The position numbers and the translations under genes are program-made. From Rikenella sp031549665 (GTDB lineage Bacteria > Bacteroidota > Bacteroidia > Bacteroidales > Rikenellaceae), in the NCBI GenBank assembly GCA_031549665.1, contig JAVBPJ010000010.1, positions 24,722 to 88,721 on the forward strand: a DNA stretch of 64,000 bases, given 5' to 3'. Positions 43,816 to 52,711 of this stretch are shown piece by piece. The notes beneath the pieces were generated by a model that saw nothing but the letters and a program-made list of their open reading frames with translations, did not search any database and was not told the DNA's origin. How positions within the stretch are numbered: the stretch's first letter is position 1; each line of letters starts with the position of its first letter.

Positions 43816-44553
43816 TTATATTGCTGTCCAGCCGCCGTCGACTATCAGGTTGTGGCCGGTGATGTAGCTGGCGTCGTCGCTCAGTAGAAAAGTGACGGCG
43901 GGTGCCATCTCTTCGGGGCGTCCAAGCCGCCGTAGGGGCGACTTGGCGCTGTACCGCTCGACGAACGAAGGGTTTTGGTTGTCCGCCACTCCGCCCGGCG
44001 ATACGCAGTTCACACGTACGCCATAAGGGCCGTAATATGAGGCAAGGTAGCGAGAAAAATTGATAATTCCAGCTTTTATGGCCGAATATCCGGCGGGCGA
44101 TGTGCCGCCGTAGCCCTCGTAGATGGTGAAGTCGTTGCCAACCACACCGTAGATCGAGCCGAAGTTGACGATCGAACCACTACCCTGCTCTTTCATTACT
44201 CCCAGTACTCGTTGGCAGATGTAGAAGACGGCGTTGAGCTGCATATCTACGTTCTGTTGCCAGCTTTCGTATTTGACGTCCTCGAATTTAGTCCCCCAAT
44301 CGGCGGTGCGCGGGTAGGCGGCGTTCACCAGGCCATCGATGCGGCCGTGCTGTTGCATCACTTGCTTCACGAGTCGGTCTATGGCGGCCGTGTCGGTTAG
44401 ATCAGATGTAATGTCGGGCTGTTCGCCCCAGCGATTTGCGTCGTAGTCCACGCCGATGACGGTGGCGCCGTACTCGCGGCAGTGGCGTACCACTTCGCGT
44501 CCGATGAGTCCGCCGCTTCCGGCGACTATGATTACTTTATCCTGCAGCTTCAC
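43816..44553 (-). CDS. ptmA: PtmA-like SDR oxidoreductase of the nonulosonate locus
   Basis: The 245-residue classical SDR has the cofactor motif VAGSGGLIGREVV (unusual GSGGLIG instead of TGxxxGIG), NAAYPRT in the NNAG position and the catalytic NFGSIYGVV plus YSAIKAG (Tyr-x-x-x-Lys). The overall sequence resembles PtmA of Campylobacter, an oxidoreductase linked to legionaminic-acid synthesis. That role is inferred from similarity and context. It lies 1 nt after the class III aminotransferase gene. Confidence 0.7.
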   Translation of the reverse strand: MKLQDKVIIVAGSGGLIGREVVRHCREYGATVIGVDYDANRWGEQPDITSDLTDTAAIDRLVKQVMQQHGRIDGLVNAAYPRTADWGTKFEDVKYESWQQNVDMQLNAVFYICQRVLGVMKEQGSGSIVNFGSIYGVVGNDFTIYEGYGGTSPAGYSAIKAGIINFSRYLASYYGPYGVRVNCVSPGGVADNQNPSFVERYSAKSPLRRLGRPEEMAPAVTFLLSDDASYITGHNLIVDGGWTAI

Positions 44554-44554
44554 G

Positions 44555-45853
44555 TTAATTGTATTTGCGGAATACGGGTTTGATTGCGGGACCTACGAGG
44601 TATTTTTCAACTCCCTCTTCGAGTGCTTTTTTGTACACTGCCAATGCCTTTCGTGTGGCTTCGAGTGTGATCTCGAGTTCGCGGTCTCCGTGGGCGTAAC
44701 TTATTGCAATCCATGGCATTAGCACTCCTTGTTTTATCATCTCTTGCGAAAAAAGTGTGCGTAGGGGCATCGAAACCTGACCTTGTGCATCGCGCGTTGC
44801 GTAACCAGGCGAACATGCCACGCCGCTGACTTCGAACTCTTTTGCGACTCCCGATTCGCGGGCCACGGCGTTCATTCCGTCAATCAAGCGCTGGCCGTAG
44901 TTCCACAGGTGGTCGGTGACGTTGTGCTGTTTATAGAATTTGATGGTTTCGACGAGCGCGCCGAGGCCGCACATTTCGGCGCCGTGTGTGGTGGAAATCA
45001 GGAAGAGTCGCTCGCGCCCCTCTTCTTTGATGCCGCCGACTTCCATGATGTCGCGCCGTCCGCCCAAGGCGGCTACCGAGAATCCGTTGGCCATTCCCTT
45101 GCCGAAGGTGCACAGGTCGGGGGTGATGTTGTAGTATTTCTGCGCCCCTTGGAGGTCCCAACGGAATCCGGTGATCATTTCGTCGAGGATGAAGACGGTG
45201 CCATTTTTGCGGCAAATTTCCTGCACTTTGTGAAGGAAATTATCGCGCGGATGTTCTCCGGCTGCCGGTTCAAGGATGACGGCTGCGATTTGGCCGGGGT
45301 ATTTGGAAAAGAGTGCTTCGAGCGATGCTGGGTCGTTGTACCGGAAATTGAGTGTGAGGCTGGCATGTTGTTCCGGTATGCCGAGTGTGAGCGGAGTATC
45401 GCCGATGAACCAGTCGTCGTACGAAAAAAATGGGTGGTCGGCGCAGCGGGCAATGTATGGCCGTCCAGTGTACCCGCGTGCGACTTTGAGGGCCGCGGTG
45501 GTTACTGTGGATCCGTTTTTGGCGAATTTGACCATATCGACTGACGGAAATAGTTCGCACATTACCTCCGCCGCTTCAAGTTCAATGAGCGAGGCCCGTG
45601 TGAGGTTGTTGCCGTTGTGGATTTGTTTAATCGCAGCTTGGGCGATCTCTTCGCGTCCGTATCCGAGTGTGACTGCCCGCAATGCCATTCCGTAATCGAG
45701 AAATTTTTCGCCTTCGGGGGTATAAACGTATGCCCCTTCGCCTCGTTCGAGGATTTGCGGCGCGTTAACGGGGTACTGGTCGTCGCCCCTGGAGTAGGTG
45801 TGGGCTCCGCCCGGGATAGCGTCGTGTAGACGTTCGCTGTATGTTTTTTTCAT
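44555..45853 (-). CDS. Class III aminotransferase (glutamate-1-semialdehyde-aminomutase-like)
   Basis: The 432-residue PLP enzyme resembles HemL-type aminotransferases: IPGGAHTYSRGDDQYP at the N-terminus, KFAKNGSTVTTAALKVARGYTGR, the Asp in VFILDEMITGFRWD, and the PLP lysine in CTFGKGMANGFSVAALGG (about 251). Its position between sugar oxidoreductases, not in a haem cluster, argues for amination or isomerisation of a keto-sugar or amino-acid side group. The exact reaction is unknown. It lies 14 nt after the first Gfo/Idh/MocA gene. Confidence 0.82.
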   Translation of the reverse strand: MKKTYSERLHDAIPGGAHTYSRGDDQYPVNAPQILERGEGAYVYTPEGEKFLDYGMALRAVTLGYGREEIAQAAIKQIHNGNNLTRASLIELEAAEVMCELFPSVDMVKFAKNGSTVTTAALKVARGYTGRPYIARCADHPFFSYDDWFIGDTPLTLGIPEQHASLTLNFRYNDPASLEALFSKYPGQIAAVILEPAAGEHPRDNFLHKVQEICRKNGTVFILDEMITGFRWDLQGAQKYYNITPDLCTFGKGMANGFSVAALGGRRDIMEVGGIKEEGRERLFLISTTHGAEMCGLGALVETIKFYKQHNVTDHLWNYGQRLIDGMNAVARESGVAKEFEVSGVACSPGYATRDAQGQVSMPLRTLFSQEMIKQGVLMPWIAISYAHGDRELEITLEATRKALAVYKKALEEGVEKYLVGPAIKPVFRKYN

Positions 45854-45867
45854 GGTTGCGTTGGGTA

Positions 45868-46857
45868 TTAACGGTTGTATCCTCCATCGGAATTTTCTAT
45901 CTGTTCAAGTAGTTCGAGTACTTTGATATCGTCGCCAATGGTGTTCGGGTATGTGTGTGTGCCAGTAAAAGCTCCAATGAAGTGGCGCACTTCGTCTATG
46001 TACATCTCTTCCCCGATGTTTTTGTTGTATCCGCTTGATGCGTGCAGTTCGGGTTGGTTGTATTGTATCCAGCGTTCGCCGCCAGCTTCGTAAAGGCGGA
46101 AATAACCATCGTCCCAGCGCCATTGGATTTGGGCTGTTTCGAGGTTGATCACCAGGTTGCGCACGGCGTACCGCGCCGCCACGTCAACGATAATGGCACC
46201 CACTTTACCGGGGTACCGTAGCGTGAAGGCATAACTGTCTTCGATTTGCGCACCGAAATCTATGGTTTTTTCGAAATATCCTTTGGCTTGCGCGGGCCAG
46301 CCGAAGGTGTCTATAATCCAGGTCAGTTCAAAGGGGACTATTTCGCGGCCGCCGCCTGTTGCGCGTTTTCCGACATAAAACTCATTGACTCCTTCCCAAG
46401 GATGCCAGTCGGGCAGGTATTGGCCGCTGTGGTAGGTGAAGTTTGCAACTTTGCCGTACTTGCCGCTGCGTATGATTTGCGTGATGTCTTTTATGACGGA
46501 GTGAAAACGCAGTGTACACGACGGAGCGACGAGGGTTCCACGGGTGTTTCGGGACTCTATTTCGCGAACATCTTCTATGAGCACGCTGGCCTCGATAAAA
46601 CAAGGCTTGCCGTGGTCTATGGCCAATAAGGCATAGGGTGTGTGCTTGTCGGGCGGAGTCGATATAACATAGGCGTCAAAGTTGTTAAGCTCTACGGTAT
46701 CAAGTGCTTCGACGGTTGCGATTCCATATTTTTGCGAGGCTTCAATCCTGCGGTCTTCGCGCGGGTCAAAACCTGTGATGTCAGTGTACCCAAGGGCTTG
46801 AAGACAACGCACCCTGCGTTTGCCCATGGATCCGAGTCCGATGATGAGGAATTTCAT
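45868..46857 (-). CDS. Gfo/Idh/MocA-family oxidoreductase (first of three)
   Basis: The 329-residue protein starts at ATG 46857 with the Rossmann motif FLIIGLGSMGKRRVRCLQALG. An upstream start at 46923 would add 22 residues and is less likely. The EKP position reads CFIEASVLI (Glu-Ala instead of Glu-Lys-Pro), so the usual lysine is absent. The C-terminal beta-sheet domain holds GREIVPFELTWIIDTFGWP, with Glu-Leu-Thr-Trp in place of the normal His. The start overlaps the CMP-sugar-synthetase stop by 4 bp. The altered residues suggest chemistry different from its two relatives in the locus. Confidence 0.8.
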   Translation of the reverse strand: MKFLIIGLGSMGKRRVRCLQALGYTDITGFDPREDRRIEASQKYGIATVEALDTVELNNFDAYVISTPPDKHTPYALLAIDHGKPCFIEASVLIEDVREIESRNTRGTLVAPSCTLRFHSVIKDITQIIRSGKYGKVANFTYHSGQYLPDWHPWEGVNEFYVGKRATGGGREIVPFELTWIIDTFGWPAQAKGYFEKTIDFGAQIEDSYAFTLRYPGKVGAIIVDVAARYAVRNLVINLETAQIQWRWDDGYFRLYEAGGERWIQYNQPELHASSGYNKNIGEEMYIDEVRHFIGAFTGTHTYPNTIGDDIKVLELLEQIENSDGGYNR

Positions 46858-47564
46858 GATTCTCTTAGTTTTTGGATTGCTTCTATGGCCGTGAAGTCGT
46901 AAATATCGTCTACTTCGTAGCATTGCCAGCGTTCGATGAAGTACGGTAGGCTTCGGCGGCCATAAAATTCTTGTGTTTTAATGAAGTGGTCGGTTTTGAC
47001 CATGTATATGACTCCGTATGGAAAGTAAGCTTTGTCGGCTTCTTGTCTTTGGGTGAGTTTTCTGGTGTTTTCTGTGTATGGTTTTATCTCTCCGTTGTTG
47101 TCTATGCGTTTGACAATCTGGGGGTGTTCCATGTGTACTTCACCAAGGCTGACTACTCCGACGTTGTCCGGATTATTCAAAGCGAGTTCTATGGCTCTAT
47201 CGAGGTCGTGAGGTGCGCGAAGCGGTGAGGTGGGTTCCAGAAGGATGATGTAATCGAACTCTCGGCCTTCGCGACGCAATTTTTCGATGGTATGCAGTAC
47301 GAAAGCCGATGAAGGCGCCGTGTCACTGGCCAGTTCGGCGGGTCGTAGCTCGGGGACACTTATGCCAAAACTCTCGGCTACGTCGGCTATTTCGCGTGAA
47401 TCGGTCGAGATGAATATTTCGCTGATATGGCGACTGGACTTAGCCTGCTCGATGGTCCACCCGATGAGGGGTTTACCGCAAAGTGGGCGTATGTTCTTGC
47501 CCGGCAATCCTTTGCTGCCGCCGCGTGCGGGTATGATGGCGAGGATTCGTGGACTTGTTGTCAT
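46854..47564 (-). CDS. legF: CMP-nonulosonate cytidylyltransferase (NeuA/LegF family)
   Basis: The 236-residue enzyme activates a nine-carbon sugar with CTP. It has the family N-terminus AIIPARGGSKGLPGKNIRPLCGKPLIGWTI (CTP-binding, about 9-38), STDSREIADVAE and LLEPTSPLRAPHDLD (about 108-122). LegF and NeuA cannot be separated by motif alone. The adjacent LegC-like and PtmE-like genes favour legionaminic acid. It overlaps the genes on both sides by 4 bp. Confidence 0.85.
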   Translation of the reverse strand: MTTSPRILAIIPARGGSKGLPGKNIRPLCGKPLIGWTIEQAKSSRHISEIFISTDSREIADVAESFGISVPELRPAELASDTAPSSAFVLHTIEKLRREGREFDYIILLEPTSPLRAPHDLDRAIELALNNPDNVGVVSLGEVHMEHPQIVKRIDNNGEIKPYTENTRKLTQRQEADKAYFPYGVIYMVKTDHFIKTQEFYGRRSLPYFIERWQCYEVDDIYDFTAIEAIQKLRES

Positions 47565-48625
47565 ACCTTGTGTGTGTGTTGTGCCAGGTCTTGGGCTTTG
47601 CGGAAATCTTCGGGTTTGCCGATATCAATCCAAAATCCGGACAGCGGGAAACGTATCACTTTACGGCCGCGCTCTATCAGCAGGCTCATCATGTCGGTGG
47701 CGTTGAAGAACTCTCCTTCGGGAATCAGGTTCAGGACTTCGCGCTTCAGCAGGTATATGCCGGCGTTGGCATAGTAGTGGTAACTGGGTTTCTCTTTCAC
47801 GCCGCATATTTCGCGGGTATTTTCTATTTCGAAAATCCCGTAGGGGATGTTTACCGAGTATGGAACGGCGGCGATGCTCATGGCCGCATCGTGTGTCTTG
47901 AAGTGCAGGTAGAAATCTTCGATGTCGATGTTGGTGAACAGGTCGGAATTCATCACCAGCACCGTGTCGTTGTGCCACTCTTGCACGAATTTTATGCTAC
48001 CCATCGTACCCAGGAACTGCGGCTCACGAACGCACTGCACCTGCACGCCGTTCGTGCGGGGGGGGGCGAAGTGGGCTTCGATTTGCTCGGCCAGGTAGTT
48101 GACGGTGACGTGTATGTTCTCAATACCCACTTGGAGCAAGTTGTCGATGTTGTAGTCGATGATGGGTTTTCCGGCCACTTCGAGCAGCGGTTTGGGAGTG
48201 GTGAGTGTGGCTGGGCGCAGCCTTTCGCCTCGTCCTCCGGCCATCAAAACGGCATCGATGGGCAGGTAGGAGTGTCCGTTCGAAAAATCAGCCACGCTGA
48301 CTACCCTGCCCTGTTGGTCGAGTACCGGGATGAGTTTGAATCCCTCTCGTTTGATATGTCTCAACTTCACGTCATCGAATTTGCCCTGCTCGATATAGGT
48401 GAACTGGGTGTTCATCAGTTCGGTGATCGGATGATCGAGTCCGCATCCTCGGATAATAGCCCGCCGCACGTCGCCATCGGTAACAGTGCCTACCATTTGG
48501 TCGTGTTGGTCTGTTACCAGAAGAGTCAGCGACGGTTGGGCCGATATTTCGTGCAGAGCACGCACGGCATCGAAAATAGTGGCCTTATCGCTGATTATAT
48601 TTTTTGAAAAATCGATAATACTCAT
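47561..48625 (-). CDS. ptmE: CBS-domain nucleotidyltransferase (PtmE-like)
   Basis: The 354-residue protein joins two CBS domains (about 1-115, VTDGDVRRAIIRG as the adenosyl-binding segment) to an NTP-transferase domain (AVLMAGGRGERLRPATLTTPKPLLEVAGKPIID, about 123-155; MNSDLFTNID). In Campylobacter the same architecture is PtmE, which makes GDP-glucosamine for the GDP-sugar route to legionaminic acid. This suggests that the pathway here starts from a GDP- rather than a UDP-activated amino sugar, which is inference. CBS domains often sense adenine nucleotides. It overlaps the epimerase gene and the CMP-synthetase gene by 4 bp each. Confidence 0.78.
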   Translation of the reverse strand: MSIIDFSKNIISDKATIFDAVRALHEISAQPSLTLLVTDQHDQMVGTVTDGDVRRAIIRGCGLDHPITELMNTQFTYIEQGKFDDVKLRHIKREGFKLIPVLDQQGRVVSVADFSNGHSYLPIDAVLMAGGRGERLRPATLTTPKPLLEVAGKPIIDYNIDNLLQVGIENIHVTVNYLAEQIEAHFAPPRTNGVQVQCVREPQFLGTMGSIKFVQEWHNDTVLVMNSDLFTNIDIEDFYLHFKTHDAAMSIAAVPYSVNIPYGIFEIENTREICGVKEKPSYHYYANAGIYLLKREVLNLIPEGEFFNATDMMSLLIERGRKVIRFPLSGFWIDIGKPEDFRKAQDLAQHTHKV

Positions 48626-49785
48626 CGCGGAAGGTCGTAAAAATGTTTCTGGAGCGAGGGACGGACTTCTTTCAGGGTATCCAGTATACGTCTTGCCGTT
48701 TCGGGTTGTTCGTAAGGGTTGACGCTGTTTGCGGAAAATCCATGGTGCAAAGTTAGCGATAATTGTTCAATTACAGCTTTTCTTTTGGCTTTGCAGTGTA
48801 CGACACTGGAGGCTGCCAGGCGTCCCTTTTGACGGTCTCCGATGTCAATGGTGGGTATACCAAAGCTGGGTACTTCGATGATTCCGCTGCTGGAATTCCC
48901 AACCACGGCCCCAATATATTGTAATACCGAGAAGTAACGCAGCTGTCCCAATGATGTGAACCATGCGGCCCTGCCGGCGTTTTGTTCGCACCACTGTTGG
49001 ATTCGTTCGGCTATTACGTGGTTTCCGGTGTCGGAGTTGGGCATTGTGAAGAGTATGCGCAACTCGGATACCGCATCCAGCGCCGCCAATAGCTCATCGA
49101 TTTGCCGTTCGGGGGTGTTTCCGCCCTCTTCGAGCGTGACGGGGTGGTAGGTTACAAGGATGGTATTGCGATCAAGGGCGAATCCGCCGAGTTCGGCTTC
49201 GGTACGAGTCTTGTCCCACAATTCCATGTGGCGTATGTTGTCAATGCCGATGGCACCGACGTTGAATACGGTGGAGGGTTGTTCGCCCATTTGGATCACG
49301 CGGCGGCGGTACTCTTCGGTCGAAGTGAAATGCAGGTGCGACATTTTGGTGATGGAGTGGCGTATGGCATCGTCGTAGGCTCCTTCGGTGATTTCGCCGC
49401 CGTGCAGGTGTGCGATGGGTATGCCGAACACGAGCGCTGCCGCAGCGGCGCAGAGCATTTCGTAACGGTCGCCGAGCAGCACGATCGCCTCGGGCCGCAG
49501 GGCCGCATAGGCTTCGCTGAAGCCTTCCATCGCCAGGCCCATTGAGCGCACGGTGGCTTGATCGGTGTCGCCATAGACTTCCATAGGCACGCGGCGGTCA
49601 ATCGTAAATCCCGCTTTCTCAATCTCGCGCACCGTGTAGCCGTAACGTTCGATCAGGTGCATGTTGGTAGCCACGATTTGGAGTTCGCACTGCGGGTCGG
49701 CCTTAATCATTCCGGCCAGCCGCGACAACAGTCCCCACTCGGCGCGGGTTCCGGTTACGATGCATATTTTGCGAGGTTGGATCAA
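48622..49785 (-). CDS. legG: Hydrolysing NDP-sugar 2-epimerase (NeuC/LegG family)
   Basis: The 387-residue protein has the epimerase fold: GTRAEWGLLSRL at the N-terminus, VLLGDRYEMLCAAAAALVFGIPIAHLHGGEITEGAYDD (about 98-135) with the catalytic His/Glu region, VTYHPVT and the late GNSSSGIIEVPSFGIPTIDIGDRQKGR nucleotide-binding loop. It releases the nucleotide while inverting C2 to give a mannosamine-type or 6-deoxy-diamino sugar for the aldol step. The UDP or GDP preference cannot be read. It lies 53 nt after the synthase gene. Confidence 0.85.
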   Translation of the reverse strand: MIQPRKICIVTGTRAEWGLLSRLAGMIKADPQCELQIVATNMHLIERYGYTVREIEKAGFTIDRRVPMEVYGDTDQATVRSMGLAMEGFSEAYAALRPEAIVLLGDRYEMLCAAAAALVFGIPIAHLHGGEITEGAYDDAIRHSITKMSHLHFTSTEEYRRRVIQMGEQPSTVFNVGAIGIDNIRHMELWDKTRTEAELGGFALDRNTILVTYHPVTLEEGGNTPERQIDELLAALDAVSELRILFTMPNSDTGNHVIAERIQQWCEQNAGRAAWFTSLGQLRYFSVLQYIGAVVGNSSSGIIEVPSFGIPTIDIGDRQKGRLAASSVVHCKAKRKAVIEQLSLTLHHGFSANSVNPYEQPETARRILDTLKEVRPSLQKHFYDLPR

Positions 49786-49838
49786 GGTGGTTGTTGTTTT
49801 TATAATGGGCCGCAGCGACTTTCCGTTGCGGGAAACCT

Positions 49839-50855
49839 TTATAACTCTATTGGTTGGTCTTCTTCAAAGGCATGCACGGCGGGGGTTCCCACTACCCTCT
49901 CCCACTCCATTGGCGAGAGTCCGGTAGCGGGACGTTTGGCCGTGAGATTTTCGTCTGTCAGCAGCTCTCCGGCGGCTATGGGTCGCGCGGCGACGATGGA
50001 TTTGCGGGCGATGGCTATGTTTTTGAGTTCGCTCGTTGCGGGTTCTTTGACTCCGTCGCCGAGCGCCGCTTCGACGTTGCGGATTTCGCGCACCATTTGC
50101 GCCAGCTCGTCCGGTTCGAGCGATGCGCGGTGGTCGGGTCCTTCCATGCCGCGGTCGAGGGTGAAGTGTTTTTCGATGACACAGGCTCCCAGGGCTACGG
50201 CCGCAACGGGAATTTCGATTCCTTCGGTGTGATCGGAATACCCGACGGGCAGGCCGAATTCGCGGCGCATGGTTTCCATCGCACGCAGGTTGACTTCGTT
50301 CTTGGGGGCCGGGTATTCGGTGGTGCAGTGCAGCAGCGTGATTTCGGTGCGCGGCGTTCCGAATCGGGTCAATACGTCAATGGCTGCACCGATTTCGGGG
50401 ATCGTGGCCATTCCGGTCGAGAGTATTACAGGCTTACGGGTTTGTCCGATGGCCCGCAGGTAGGGGAAATTGGTGATTTCTCCGCTGGGGACTTTCCACA
50501 GGTCGAGGCCGAGTGTGTCGAGAAATGCCAGGCTTTGCAGGTCGAAGGGCGTAGAGAGGAATTTGATTCCCCGTTCGCCGCAGCGTGCGATGAGCGCCTG
50601 ATGGTCTTCGGGTTTCAGTTCGAGCCGGCGGAGCATTTCGTACTGCGAGTTGCCGCCGTCACCCATGTTACGAGTTTGGTATTCGGCTTGTCGAGCTTGT
50701 TTTGTAACGAGTCCTGCGGCACGGAAGGTCTGGAACTTGACGTAATCGGCTCCGGCCTTTGCAGCGGCGTCCACTAAGCGCAACGCCAACTCCAGTGATC
50801 CGTTGTGGTTCACTCCCGCTTCGGCGATGACGATGGTTTTGAGCGGCTTGTTCAT
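49839..50855 (-). CDS. legI: Nonulosonate synthase (NeuB/LegI family)
   Basis: The 338-residue synthase condenses a mannosamine-type sugar with phosphoenolpyruvate. It has the NeuB barrel (VIAEAGVNHNGSLELALRLVDAAAKAGADYVKFQTF; GIKFLSTPFDLQSLAFLDTLG; HFTLDRGMEGPDHRASL with active-site His and Arg) and a C-terminal SAF/antifreeze-like domain (RKSIVAARPIAAGELLTDENLTAKRPATG, about 280-315). The family does not distinguish neuraminic, legionaminic and pseudaminic acids by motif. The LegC-type partner points to legionaminic acid. The ATGA overlap with the acetyltransferase stop indicates coupling. Confidence 0.88.
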   Translation of the reverse strand: MNKPLKTIVIAEAGVNHNGSLELALRLVDAAAKAGADYVKFQTFRAAGLVTKQARQAEYQTRNMGDGGNSQYEMLRRLELKPEDHQALIARCGERGIKFLSTPFDLQSLAFLDTLGLDLWKVPSGEITNFPYLRAIGQTRKPVILSTGMATIPEIGAAIDVLTRFGTPRTEITLLHCTTEYPAPKNEVNLRAMETMRREFGLPVGYSDHTEGIEIPVAAVALGACVIEKHFTLDRGMEGPDHRASLEPDELAQMVREIRNVEAALGDGVKEPATSELKNIAIARKSIVAARPIAAGELLTDENLTAKRPATGLSPMEWERVVGTPAVHAFEEDQPIEL

Positions 50856-51484
50856 GATTTTTTCATCAGTACGGCGGGATTTCCCGCGTAGATTCCGGCT
50901 TCGCGCAGACTTTTTCGCACGAACGATCCTGCAGCGACTACGCAGCCTCCAGGGATCGACGCTCCGTTGAGCATTACGCTTTGGCTGCCGAGGAACGTGC
51001 CTCCGCCCACGGCGCAGTCGCCGTTGACCATCGCTCCGGTCGATATGTGGCAGAAGTCGCCCACGTTGGCGTCGTGTTCCACGTTGGCGAGGGTGTTTAT
51101 GATGCAGTGCCGGCCAACTACGGCTGCGGCGTTTACCACGGCTCCATGGAGCACGACACTTCCAGAGCCTATTTGGGCATAGGAACTTACGCGGGCCGTC
51201 GAGGCGATGATGGTTGCAAATTCTCCTCCCTGAGTCTCGACCTTTGCGGCTATGCGTTGCCGTACCGAGGGATCTTTGATATGCCCGACGGTGATGACGA
51301 AATGGACTGTTGCTGCGTAATTGTTCACATCGTCGTCCGTACCGATTATCTCACAATCCAGCACGCGGCCGCCGACTTTTTCAGGAGTGTCGAGTACGCC
51401 GAGAATTTCGTATCCGGCACTTCGTGCGGCTTCGATTACGGATTTGCAGTGTCCGCCTCCTCCTATGAGTACAAGTGGTTTCAT
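50852..51484 (-). CDS. NeuD/PglD-family sugar O/N-acetyltransferase
   Basis: The 210-residue protein has a small Rossmann-like start (LVLIGGGGHCKSVIEAARSAGYEILGVLD) and a left-handed beta-helix of hexapeptide repeats (about 100-190, with INTLANVEHDANVGDFCHIS and the conserved catalytic His). This is the NeuD/PglD/LegH architecture. It may acetylate the 4-amino group made by LegC (LegH role) or O-acetylate the nonulosonate (NeuD role). It sits between legC and legI, with a 4-bp overlap to legI. Confidence 0.83.
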   Translation of the reverse strand: MKPLVLIGGGGHCKSVIEAARSAGYEILGVLDTPEKVGGRVLDCEIIGTDDDVNNYAATVHFVITVGHIKDPSVRQRIAAKVETQGGEFATIIASTARVSSYAQIGSGSVVLHGAVVNAAAVVGRHCIINTLANVEHDANVGDFCHISTGAMVNGDCAVGGGTFLGSQSVMLNGASIPGGCVVAAGSFVRKSLREAGIYAGNPAVLMKKS

Positions 51485-51550
51485 GTCAGGTTGTCTTGCG
51501 GGTTATGCGTTGTATTGCCGATCTACCTAACAGGTGTTGCGGTTTTTGGG

Positions 51551-52711
51551 TTATAGCCTCACGCTGCTGGGGATATTGACCACGCGGTCGGCAAGCCATT
51601 CGGCGGTCGAGAGGTCGCCCCGCAGGGCGGTTGAAAACATGGGCAGGCGGTTCATCAGCTCCCAGATGGGTCGCGTCATCACCCCTGCGCTGTTGGTTTG
51701 TTCAAGGAGCTCGACCTGGGCTTCGTGCGAAGGCAGGATGAGTGCATTGAGCCAGTAGTTGCTGCGGCAACCCTCCGGTTCGTTGAAGAATTCGATGTCG
51801 TGAGGTCGCGCGGCGAAATAGTTGCGGTATTGGTCGGCCACGGCGCGCTTACTCTCGATATACCTTTCAAGCTGTTCCATCTGAGCGCAACCGAGGGCGG
51901 CGTTGACGTTTGGCATTCGGTAGTTGTGCCCGATGGCGTCGTGGCGAAACTCCCAACGATGCGGGACTTTGGCCTGTGTGGTGAGGTGTTTGCAACGGTC
52001 GGCCAGTTCCGTGTCGTTGAACAGGAGCATTCCGCCGCCGCCGGTGGTAATGGTTTTGTTGCCGTTGAAACTCAGGATTCCCACCCGGCCGAATGTGCCC
52101 GTATGGCGGCCTTTATAAAAGGAGCCGAGGCTTTCGGCGGCGTCCTCCACGAGCTCTATTCCCCAATCCTGGCATAACGCCACGAGTTCGTCGAGGTGTA
52201 CCGGATGTCCGAACGTGTGCATCGGTACACAGGCGGCGATACGCTGGCCTGTGAGGCGGTTGTAGGCTTGTCCGTTGCGCCGCACGGCATTCGTGTCGAG
52301 CCACTCGGCCATTCGTGCGGGCGAAAGCCCCATTGTTTCTCGGTCTACGTCCACGAAAACGGGTTCGGCTCCGCAGTACGAAATGGCGTTGGCGGTTGCG
52401 ATGAACGTAAGGGGTTGGGTGATCACCTGATCGCCGCGCTCGACTCCCACGAGCATCAATGCCATGTGCAGGGCCTCGGTGCCGTTGACGCAAACCACTG
52501 CACGCGCTGCTCCGGTGTACTCGGCGGTCATCAGTTCGAATCGGTTTACGAATTCCCCGACACTCGAAACGAACGTGGTGTCGATACACTCCTCCAGATA
52601 CCGTTTTTCATTTCCTGCAAAGGTTGCCGCATGCAGCGGAACAAAGCCTTCGGGAGTATTGTATACCTGGCGTATGTATGCGATCAGGTCTGCGTAGTCG
52701 TGCTTCACCAT
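51551..52711 (-). CDS. legC: LegC-type DegT/DnrJ/EryC1 aminotransferase
   Basis: The 386-residue PLP enzyme aminates C4 of an NDP-4-keto-6-deoxy sugar. Family marks are VPLHAATFAGNEKRYLEECIDTTFVSSVG (the LegC subgroup beginning), FIATANAISYCGAEPVFVDVD, EDAAESLGSFYKG and the PLP lysine in LSFNGNKTITTGGGGMLL. The ATG at 52711 is chosen. A TTG eight codons upstream is unlikely. It is the first gene of the minus-strand locus, with a TACCTTTG promoter box at 52802-52795. The amine it makes would be acetylated by the next gene product. Confidence 0.87.
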   Translation of the reverse strand: MVKHDYADLIAYIRQVYNTPEGFVPLHAATFAGNEKRYLEECIDTTFVSSVGEFVNRFELMTAEYTGAARAVVCVNGTEALHMALMLVGVERGDQVITQPLTFIATANAISYCGAEPVFVDVDRETMGLSPARMAEWLDTNAVRRNGQAYNRLTGQRIAACVPMHTFGHPVHLDELVALCQDWGIELVEDAAESLGSFYKGRHTGTFGRVGILSFNGNKTITTGGGGMLLFNDTELADRCKHLTTQAKVPHRWEFRHDAIGHNYRMPNVNAALGCAQMEQLERYIESKRAVADQYRNYFAARPHDIEFFNEPEGCRSNYWLNALILPSHEAQVELLEQTNSAGVMTRPIWELMNRLPMFSTALRGDLSTAEWLADRVVNIPSSVRL

